Assembly (NCBI GenBank): GCA_963970005.1
Contig: CAXAMN010014002.1
Location: forward strand, 401,656 to 465,655
Direction: 5' to 3'
Source: Durusdinium trenchii
Lineage: Eukaryota > Sar > Dinophyceae > Suessiales > Symbiodiniaceae
Length of the DNA stretch: 64,000 nucleotides
Positions 55,342-62,645 of the stretch are shown in pieces. How positions within the stretch are numbered: the first letter of the stretch is position 1; each line of letters begins with the position of its first letter. A model generated the notes under the pieces. The model saw only the letters and a list, made by a program, of their open reading frames with translations, was not told the origin of the DNA and did not search any database. The translations under genes were made by a program, and so were the position numbers.

Positions 55342-56574
55342 CGTGATTTTGTGTGAGAATTTTTTTCGAACTTTATTGCATGTGCATTGTATAGATGTCG
55401 AGGTTCCGTTTGTGTTTGCCTTACGCTTAGCTGAGGGCAACCACTGCACAGAGACGATCGTGCGTGAAACTTCAAAGGCCACAAAACCCATTGGTTGGGT
55501 GTCTCCTATTCTACCCATATATTCCAGTCCCATGGAGTGTTTGAGGAAGTCCTCCAGAGTTTCCTTCACATCACGCCATCGCAGGGGGCAGAAGGGATGC
55601 TCACTGTACAACGGGGAAACGATCGAAGCCGCCGGAAAAGGGTGGGTTGTGTGATGTTGCGTGTGTGTGTGTGTGTGTCCCACCCTGGACAAAGGGTTTT
55701 CCACCACCTTTTCTCCACAAGCAGGGGCACACGGCATCCATGACCTACCGTGTGCAACGAAGCTGCGGTCATGGATGGGAAGGGAAGGCTGATCACCTTC
55801 CTGTACCTGCTTTCAACACAATGACTCCACTGGTCCACCCTGCCGCTGTTCGTTGTTTTCATGGTCCTTCATGTTACCACCCCCCAAACCCAATGCAGCC
55901 TTACAGCTGACTTGCAGCCGCGCTGAGTGTCCGATCGTCTTTTCGAGTGCCACTGCAAACAAAGTTAAACCATACTGTTTTCACTGACCTTTGCGCCCTG
56001 CGGTTCCTCGCCTTTCTTCCCAACGTGATACTTGCATTAACTGAAAATCCAAGTTCGAAGTGTGTCCTGCTCAGCCGTCCCACTCGGGTGCTGAGTGTGA
56101 TCCCCTTCACAGGGGCGCTGTTTTTGCATGGGAAAGCAACCACCCCAACGCTCCACCGATCACTGGAACATCACAGGAAAGCACCGACCCCCTCTTTGAA
56201 TCAACTGCCACACCGGCCGCCGGGCCAAAAAACGGTTTTTGACAAATCCCTCAGCTTCAGAACTTCTGATTTCAGTTTTCGGCATTCAGTTTTCTTTTCA
56301 TGGCTTCCAATCATGTGCGTGTTTATGTGTTAGTTATGTTGCTGCCGCGACTCTCTCATCGACAGCACTCAAGGAAGGGCATTGCAACTCTTCAGCTTAA
56401 TTCGAGATGCATGAACACACACTTACCAACAAGCTAACGCTTAGCAACACCTTACAACATCCTCACCACCGACACCAGCGCTGACACCTTCAACAACAAC
56501 AAGACAATATCACTCGGCATTTCTTCGCTGCCTTTTGCTGCCGCGCCGCGCCGAGCCATAGCTACGACCACGAC
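55342..56574. other. Gene-free spacer before the ORF array
   Basis: This holds a family A half copy (55524-55547) and a short (gt)n at 55656-55678. Open frames (55947-56333 and others) lack recognisable motifs. An acceptor-like 'gccgag' followed by 'ccatagc' lies 20 bases before the first array ATG. Confidence 0.5.
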
Positions 56575-58359
56575 ATGCATTTTCCGTGGCCCTATGCTCA
56601 CACCACGCCACCACCAATACCTACTACACAACCTCAACCCACATGGCCGATGCCACAGCCATCAACTGCACCCACCTATCCCTCGACACAACCACCGGCA
56701 TACCCTCACCTCCAACCACAACCATTTCAACCACAACCGGTTTTATCCGCCCCTACTGCCACCGCACTGACCTACGGCACACCATCCACTTGGACTTTTG
56801 TCCCCCCATGTCACGTGCCACCGCAACCCACACATCCAGCTCCAGTGTTTCCGACAGCAGAACCTCCCCCGTCTTACCTGCTGCCACCACATCATCCCAC
56901 ACCACCAGCTGAACTTCCTCCCCCCACTGCACTGACACATCCCCCTCCAACACAGCAACAGACTGCGATTGCCAATTATCCATCCACAGATCCCCAATGT
57001 GCCATCCCCCAGGGCGTTTGGCAACCCTATTCAGCTTTTCCCCCCGTCACACAACCTCCACTCCAACCGGGGCCCCCGCCACCACCTCCACAAATTACCA
57101 CTGCCTCAACGCCAACCCAACCTCCATTTCAACAGCAGCTACCATCGGATCCAACACCACCGATCCAACCCATCCCCACGACTGCCCAGGACAATCCACT
57201 ACCAGTCCAAAACACACCGGCCACCGTATCCCAACATTCAGCATCCCCCTCGCTGGTATCTGCCACACCAGCACCGGGACCTTCACTACCAGCACCAGAC
57301 AAACCTGCCACCACTGCCTCACCAGCACCACAACCACCTTCCCCACAACCACCACACAGCAGTCGCCGCCACCATCACAAGAGCCGACGCAAGTCCGACC
57401 ATCACCACAGAGGACGCCACCGCCACAGCCGCCGACATCGCCATCACCACCACTCCAAACACCACAGCAAAACCAGGCGACGGCGTTCGCCTTCCACATC
57501 CACCTACACATCTAGCCTCACACCATCCCGCAGTCGGTCCCCACCACAACCCATTGATCTACGCCCAAACACCGAACACGCGAACCCTGATCCCTCTCAA
57601 TATCCCACCACAGCCGTCATCCGTCGCCCACTCAACCGTTGGCGACCTCCACCCAACTTTCACACCCTCACACCCGCAGACCAAATCCTGGAATGGCTCG
57701 AATTCCACGCCACCCAACTCGACAATCCCAACAGACCACAACACCAGTACATTGCCAATATCCTCACAGACTGCAACATCTCCTACAAGGAGATCAACGA
57801 TTTCCGCCAATACACCCACGCTAAGTGGAACGACACAACTCACCAATACGACCAATTCCAGTACTATGCCATTTCACTTCCCTTCCTCAACACCAAAGCC
57901 ACTACACCCGAGCCACCTGCGGTTTCCCGCGCCACATCAACCCACCGGGAAGTTGCCCACATCAACGCAGGCCACACAGGCCCCGTCGGCAACATTTCCA
58001 ACATTCTACGCCAAGGCCGTTTTCTACCCAGCACACTCCACTTTGCCAACTACCCTGGATTTTTTGCCCAGGGCGTTCGCATCACCCACAACCAACCCCA
58101 TGACCACAACGAACTTGCCCGCATCATCCACAACACCTGGCAACTCCACAAGAACTCCCATTCCCTTATCATCACACTCCTTGCTTGGGGTGCCGCCACA
58201 AAGTATACCTCTGGAGGTGAGGAACACGCCATGAACCTCCTTAACGACCACCATGGTGCGGTCTTTCATCAGAAGGGCCGCTGCTGTGTGATCCACCCGG
58301 ACCACGCCATTGTCAAAGGACTGGCCTGGTCCACCAACTCCACCCCACCGGACCCATAA
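56575..58359 (+). CDS. Array ORF 1: Pro/Thr/His-rich protein with conserved C-terminal domain (594 aa)
   Basis: ATG 56575 to TAA, with no interruption. Residues 1-255 are Pro/Thr/Gln-rich and probably disordered. About 256-320 is a His/Arg/Ser cluster (SRRHRHHHHSKHHSK, later PSRSRSPP) that could bind nucleic acid. About 345-410 (ILEWLEFHATQLDNP, YKEINDFRQYTHAKWND) and 450-590 (GNISNILRQGRFLPSTLHF, NTWQLHKNSHSLIITLLAWG, CCVIHPDHAIVKGLAWS) look folded and conserved. I recall similar 'G..S..LR.GR..PS.L' sequences in dinoflagellate genomes but cannot name the family. It lies 1.2 kb after the retroelement on the same strand. Being intronless, unlike the ABC and PPR genes here, suggests a retroposed or mobile origin. 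Confidence 0.8.
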   Translation: MHFPWPYAHTTPPPIPTTQPQPTWPMPQPSTAPTYPSTQPPAYPHLQPQPFQPQPVLSAPTATALTYGTPSTWTFVPPCHVPPQPTHPAPVFPTAEPPPSYLLPPHHPTPPAELPPPTALTHPPPTQQQTAIANYPSTDPQCAIPQGVWQPYSAFPPVTQPPLQPGPPPPPPQITTASTPTQPPFQQQLPSDPTPPIQPIPTTAQDNPLPVQNTPATVSQHSASPSLVSATPAPGPSLPAPDKPATTASPAPQPPSPQPPHSSRRHHHKSRRKSDHHHRGRHRHSRRHRHHHHSKHHSKTRRRRSPSTSTYTSSLTPSRSRSPPQPIDLRPNTEHANPDPSQYPTTAVIRRPLNRWRPPPNFHTLTPADQILEWLEFHATQLDNPNRPQHQYIANILTDCNISYKEINDFRQYTHAKWNDTTHQYDQFQYYAISLPFLNTKATTPEPPAVSRATSTHREVAHINAGHTGPVGNISNILRQGRFLPSTLHFANYPGFFAQGVRITHNQPHDHNELARIIHNTWQLHKNSHSLIITLLAWGAATKYTSGGEEHAMNLLNDHHGAVFHQKGRCCVIHPDHAIVKGLAWSTNSTPPDP

Positions 58360-58790
58360 CGCCACTGCCACACATCCACACACCACTACCACCTCCACAT
58401 CCACTTCTGGTCTCACACCACCACCCAACCTTTGCTGTAGCAGCAAAAAAGAGCCTCTTGCAGCAGCCACGGGCCTTTTGAACCCTTCATTTTTCTAGCT
58501 CCGCAGTATTTGCTGAGAATCTTTTGAATTGTATCGGCTGTTTTGCAGGAATCTTTCACATGTCAGTTTCTGCATCGTGGAGAGTGATTCTTTAAGTCAT
58601 GTACTCGATTGTCCAATCTACATTGCGTACTCACCCTTTTGCCTGTGGGAATTTGATGCTCGCTTAATTCATATGCACGGCCTCGGAATGATGTGCTTCC
58701 TCAGACTCGCCGCTTTCCGGCTGCTTTGGCGTGCTGCCGCAGCAACCTGTGACGATTCTTGACTACTGCACACCCCTACATCTCAGCCCC
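58360..58790 (+). promoter_or_regulatory. Spacer with candidate trans-splice acceptors upstream of array ORF 2
   Basis: A pyrimidine-containing spacer with 'agctccgcag' at 58498-58507 and 'gctgccgcag' ending at 58742, which is 48 nt before the ATG at 58791. Either AG could accept the SL. Confidence 0.4.
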
Positions 58791-59603
58791 ATGAGCAGCA
58801 AGCTGACACCTCTACAAAACGACACCGCAACTCTACTACACAAAACCGCAGTGGCACTTTCCCAGGTGCACAACCTGCTTCGACAAGCAACAGATATTGT
58901 AGCACACCTTCACACGGTTTTCCTCCACCACAGCCACCAAGCAGACCCCACTTTCCGCCAACACTTTCAGCCACTTCCAACTCTACCCAATCACCCCATA
59001 CGTTTACCATCCACCACCTCATCCTGTGACTCAGCACCATCCAGACCACCCATCCGTCCACCAGCACCACCCTTACAGGATTCAGACGACACTCCAACAA
59101 CAACCCCTGTTCCACAACCCACCACAACACGCAAGCGGAAGCAACCACCCCCACCACCACTCAACCAACACGCCGATTGGGACGCTTGGGACGGCGACGC
59201 TGATTGTCGCCTGGTCGAACTCAAAGAAAACCCAAAACTTCGTCCCAACTGGACTACTGTGGCCCGCCGAGTGGGTTTCTCCGTTGCGCAATGCCAAGCC
59301 CGATGGCAAGAACTCAAGGACATGCAACGACAGCAAGACCAGCAACTTTTCTCCACACCACTACCACCTGCACCACCACGGCAAGCACCTTCCCCCTCGC
59401 CAACACCTACATCACCAGCAGTTTCCCCAGCACCACATTCACAACCGGACTTCTCCCCTTCCCCCACCACAACACCACCGACTTCACAATATCCAACGAC
59501 TCCAGCTGCTGCGCTGCTGCCGCCGGCTGCTGAGCGACCGCTTAGTGAAGACAGTCATCCGGAGAAATCTCCACTCACGCCAGTTGGCAGCTATTTCATT
59601 TGA
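58791..59603 (+). CDS. Array ORF 2: Myb/SANT-like domain protein (270 aa)
   Basis: The ATG at 58791 is chosen over the longer open frame because an acceptor-like site lies 48 nt before it. An N-terminal helical segment (LLHKTAVALSQVHNLLRQAT) and a Pro-rich linker are followed by a basic TTTRKRKQ stretch. Then comes a Myb/SANT-like module at about residues 125-175: W-D-A-W-D-G-D-A-D-C-R-L-V-E-L, NPKLRPNWTTVARRVG, VAQCQARWQELK, with Trp residues at typical spacing. This suggests DNA binding. The Pro/Ser/Thr tail ends at TGA 59603. Intronless and in the same orientation as its neighbours. Confidence 0.75.
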   Translation: MSSKLTPLQNDTATLLHKTAVALSQVHNLLRQATDIVAHLHTVFLHHSHQADPTFRQHFQPLPTLPNHPIRLPSTTSSCDSAPSRPPIRPPAPPLQDSDDTPTTTPVPQPTTTRKRKQPPPPPLNQHADWDAWDGDADCRLVELKENPKLRPNWTTVARRVGFSVAQCQARWQELKDMQRQQDQQLFSTPLPPAPPRQAPSPSPTPTSPAVSPAPHSQPDFSPSPTTTPPTSQYPTTPAAALLPPAAERPLSEDSHPEKSPLTPVGSYFI

Positions 59604-59746
59604 TCCGTTTCACTCACTTTCCTTACGGCGTGCCGCACGACAAATCCGCTGACATGCACTGAATTTTGATTTTTGTTTATTCACACCCAATTTATGTTCA
59701 CCCAGTTGCCCACCTTTGATTTTACAGTTTTCAGGCTCACCTCAGC

Positions 59747-59760
59747 TCCGCAGCCTTTTG
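59747..59760 (+). promoter_or_regulatory. Candidate trans-splice acceptor / worn SL before array ORF 3
   Basis: tccgcagccttttg resembles the start of the spliced leader. AG at 59752-59753 lies 33 nt before the ATG at 59787. Confidence 0.5.
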
Positions 59761-59786
59761 TACGCCATCACAATCCATCACTTGTC

Positions 59787-60395
59787 ATGGCCAATCCTCG
59801 CGCTCGCCCTAATAGCAACTCTGACGATACAGAACATTACCTCCCACATCGCCCTCCGAGCTGGCTCCAACCTTCGATTTGTACCCAACCCGATTTTCAA
59901 TCCCTCAACGGCTCTTTGGACCTCCTATCTATGGTCAACCAACATCTCCGCCGTCACCCATTCCACACTGAACCTATGCCAAGCCGTACTCACTTTCAAG
60001 ACCAGAGAGCATACAACCTCCTCTACCGACTGCGCGGCGACCTGATCTTGCTAGACCGCCTGATCGATGACCTCTCCCAGGCTCGACGACTCCTTCAATT
60101 TGTTACCACCGGCCCCGGGCTCCCAGGACAATACCGCATCAACCCCACAGCCACACTCTCCAGCAGAAACCTGGCTATTATCCACAACATACCGCCAGGT
60201 TTTCCACTACCACCCGGACTTTCCAGCCGGTCACCCACTCCTTCACCACGTACCCCACCACAAGACGCAGCCCGCCTGCACTCATCCTGGACAGGCCCTC
60301 CACCACAAACTACCCCAGCAACTCACATCAACACTACCACTCACACTAGGGAACGTTCACGGTCCCGCGACAGCTTCTCACACCACATGGGCTAA
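59787..60395 (+). CDS. Array ORF 3: paralogue family protein (202 aa)
   Basis: Start chosen at ATG 59787 (MANPRARPNSNSDD) because the likely acceptor at 59753 would remove the upstream in-frame ATG at 59694. The middle (SLDLLSMVNQHLRRHPF, AYNLLYRLRGDLILLDRLID, LPGQYRINPT) is mostly helical and ends in a G-x-Y-R-I-N-P-T block. The tail is Pro-rich with a final RERSRSRDSF. Array ORF 4 has the same order (AYRLF...LPGSPGSPGHYRIDPT...DRSRSRDR) and ORF 6 a more distant version, so these are tandem paralogues. Function unknown. Confidence 0.75.
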   Translation: MANPRARPNSNSDDTEHYLPHRPPSWLQPSICTQPDFQSLNGSLDLLSMVNQHLRRHPFHTEPMPSRTHFQDQRAYNLLYRLRGDLILLDRLIDDLSQARRLLQFVTTGPGLPGQYRINPTATLSSRNLAIIHNIPPGFPLPPGLSSRSPTPSPRTPPQDAARLHSSWTGPPPQTTPATHINTTTHTRERSRSRDSFSHHMG

Positions 60396-60602
60396 CTACA
60401 GCAACATCCAACCTCCAGCTCTCCGGCAGCCGCCGCGCAATTTTTGTCAACTATGTGACAGCATCCCTACCCACGGCTACTGTTGCTTTCGTTTTTCAAG
60501 TCTCACAGACCTTCTCGGCGAGCGGAAAATTCCACCATGCAACCGAATTTCTTTTCACTTTCACACTGCCTACTAGTTGTTCCTCTTGCTTGCCACTGTC
60601 TG

Positions 60603-60615
60603 TCCGCAGCCATTT
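60603..60615 (+). promoter_or_regulatory. Worn SL / trans-splice acceptor before array ORF 4
   Basis: tccgcagccattt matches the first 13 spliced-leader bases except for one T-to-C. A pyrimidine-rich run (ttgttcctcttgcttgcc) precedes it. AG at 60608-60609 is 47 nt before the ATG at 60657. Confidence 0.65.
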
Positions 60616-60656
60616 GACCGAACAGTTTCTTCATAAACTTGCGCCCTCCCTACGAC

Positions 60657-61388
60657 ATGATGCCTCCCGATGATCTACGAACTCCACAACCTCCTCACTC
60701 AGCGACCACTACATTTTCCCCTGGCCCACCCACTTCACACCACAGCTACTTTTTACCGAGCAATCCCATGCCATACTTGGCTCCATCAGTGACACACCAA
60801 CCTGAACTACTCCTGCTCCACTGGATGATCACTACCATATCCAGACTGGTCGACGATCTCCAACATCACCCCATTGTGCGAGATCCCATCCCCCCAATGT
60901 CTACCTTCACCAATACACCAGCTTACAGACTTTTTCTGCAGACACGCAACACATTACGACATTTGATCAATACCACCCACGACGCCCGCCGTGGACTCAC
61001 CAGGCTGCAATTCCTCCCTGGCTCACCAGGCTCCCCTGGTCACTACCGCATTGATCCCACCATTGACATCCCACCACAGCAAACCAACCTCCTCTCCGGA
61101 ACCATCTCACAACACAACCCAGCCACACCATCACCCACCACCACGCCGCCGCTCCTCCACCGGCTCAGTGACAGAGACAGGTCTCGTTCTCGAGACCGCC
61201 TTCCCCTCACCACACTCTCACAGCCAAACCACACAACCTCAGGGCACCAGATCATCCCGGACCGACCTTCCGCAGCTCCCGGCCACCGCGGACACCTGCA
61301 TCAAGCACTCTGGACGGCCTCCACCTCCAGCTCCACCTCCTCGGTAGCTTGCCACCTGCTTGCTGACACACCGTCTTCTTCCCCCTGA
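60657..61388 (+). CDS. Array ORF 4: paralogue family protein (243 aa)
   Basis: Starts at ATG 60657 (MMPPDDLRTPQPP); the open frame extends a few codons upstream without an ATG. Helical segments (LLLLHWMITTISRLVDDLQ, AYRLFLQTRNTLRHLINT) lead to LPGSPGSPGHYRIDPTIDIP, aligning with ORF 3. An Arg/Ser motif (RLSDRDRSRSRDRLP) and a His/Ser tail follow, ending at TGA 61388. Base composition is C-rich on this strand like the rest of the array. Function unknown. Confidence 0.75.
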   Translation: MMPPDDLRTPQPPHSATTTFSPGPPTSHHSYFLPSNPMPYLAPSVTHQPELLLLHWMITTISRLVDDLQHHPIVRDPIPPMSTFTNTPAYRLFLQTRNTLRHLINTTHDARRGLTRLQFLPGSPGSPGHYRIDPTIDIPPQQTNLLSGTISQHNPATPSPTTTPPLLHRLSDRDRSRSRDRLPLTTLSQPNHTTSGHQIIPDRPSAAPGHRGHLHQALWTASTSSSTSSVACHLLADTPSSSP

Positions 61389-61510
61389 GGCATAGGACAA
61401 CGCTTGATCTCACACATCACGCTTTGATCAGAGATCGAAAAAACTTGTCCTCTTTGCTTTGCTTTCTTCACTCTATCTCTATTTTACCATCCAGCAGTCA
61501 CACATTTTTC

Positions 61511-61523
61511 TCCGCAGCCATTT
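61511..61523 (+). promoter_or_regulatory. Worn SL / trans-splice acceptor before array ORF 5
   Basis: tccgcagccattt again, after 'cacatttttc'. AG at 61516-61517 is 57 nt before the ATG at 61575. Just upstream (61488-61502) is a 15-bp sequence identical to the family B terminal repeat. Confidence 0.65.
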
Positions 61524-61574
61524 GAACTGTCGACGGGCCGTTTCATACCACTCGCTTCGCCTTCCCACCATCCC

Positions 61575-62408
61575 ATGGACTACGACTCTCCAGATTGGGA
61601 TCGCACTCCCACGGAGTCTATCGAAGTGAAGGAAGAGACGCCACACCTCACCAAAGCAGAAGCCGATGCATCATCCACCAAGGACCCAAAGCTGGAACTC
61701 ATGAAAAAGGAAGAAGACTCCCCACAGCATGTTCCCATGCTTTGCCCTCCGGTCAGCGCAGTACCGGACAAAACCTCTACCACGCCCACAACGCCACCAC
61801 CCAAAGCCCCTCCAGTCTCTCATACATCATACCGCAACCTATCTACACGCAACACACCACAGACCAACCTCAAGCCAACACCAACACCGCCTGGTGCCAC
61901 CCCTCCGCACACCACATCAGCACCACCATCCACCACATCCTCCACCAGCACTGAGGACCCAGTTATCCTCACCACCAATGTTCCCATTCTACCAAAAGCA
62001 CGTCCGGGGCACCCACCCATCAATACCACTTGGGTGCGCCCTCCACAATGGCACCAAGCCCACCCTTCAACAGCACCCACACGCAACCCTGTACAGGTCA
62101 CTATTCCACGTCCCCACCGGAATGGCCAACTCCTACCCTTCAACTTTTCCAACGACATCAAGCATTACCTCAATCCCACAGCACATCCCACTCGACGGCC
62201 AGTCACATCAAGTCCCGTACCGCCATCTCACTTCAGACCAACCACTACTACCAACACCACTACAGTTTTCCCACCGGTACCCCCCATTCCCGATGCGCCA
62301 CTAACAGAGCAGCAGGCGGCCACGCTCCAACAAACCATCCTGCGGATTGCGCGCCAAGCCACCGCTGCAGCCGCGGCCGAGCTCAACTCCCGCCACAGCA
62401 GCTCATAG
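61575..62408 (+). CDS. Array ORF 5: acidic N terminus, Pro/Thr-rich protein (277 aa)
   Basis: ATG 61575 begins MDYDSPDWDRTPTESIEVKE, an acidic Ser/Glu/Lys-rich region of about 55 residues. A long Pro/Thr low-complexity part follows, then a short block with NGQLLPFNFSNDIKHYLNP and a C-terminal helix (LTEQQAATLQQTILRIARQA, then Ala-rich). It ends at TAG 62408. Intronless, spaced 186 bp from ORF 4 and 237 bp from ORF 6. It does not carry the shared block of ORFs 3, 4 and 6. Family unknown. Confidence 0.7.
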   Translation: MDYDSPDWDRTPTESIEVKEETPHLTKAEADASSTKDPKLELMKKEEDSPQHVPMLCPPVSAVPDKTSTTPTTPPPKAPPVSHTSYRNLSTRNTPQTNLKPTPTPPGATPPHTTSAPPSTTSSTSTEDPVILTTNVPILPKARPGHPPINTTWVRPPQWHQAHPSTAPTRNPVQVTIPRPHRNGQLLPFNFSNDIKHYLNPTAHPTRRPVTSSPVPPSHFRPTTTTNTTTVFPPVPPIPDAPLTEQQAATLQQTILRIARQATAAAAAELNSRHSSS

Positions 62409-62573
62409 TCTCACCCCGCACCTTCACACAGCGTGTGATGACTAAAAAGAAGGCCACCTCCGTTCGGTTTTTTCGCTTTCCACTTTTTCGATTTCTCCTA
62501 CATTTTCCTGCCCATTCTACTTAGTTGCACACCTGGTTTTAACCTCTCACTCCCACATGCAAGTGTGTTCCAC

Positions 62574-62590
62574 CGGACTGCAGCCGTTTT
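62574..62590 (+). promoter_or_regulatory. Candidate trans-splice acceptor before array ORF 6
   Basis: 'ccggactgcagccgttt' resembles the worn SL of ORFs 4 and 5. AG at 62582-62583 is 62 nt before the ATG at 62646, and several pyrimidine-rich runs lie upstream in the spacer. Confidence 0.45.
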
Positions 62591-62645
62591 TTCAAACTCG
62601 TGATCGTTACCTGCAACCGTGCACCGCCTCCACACTTAGCTGTCA

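Noticed and set aside
56969-58234. Second long plus-strand frame (421 codons) overlapping array ORF 1
   Set aside because: It lacks a good start and folded-domain character; it arises from CCA/ACC-rich sequence read one base out of step.
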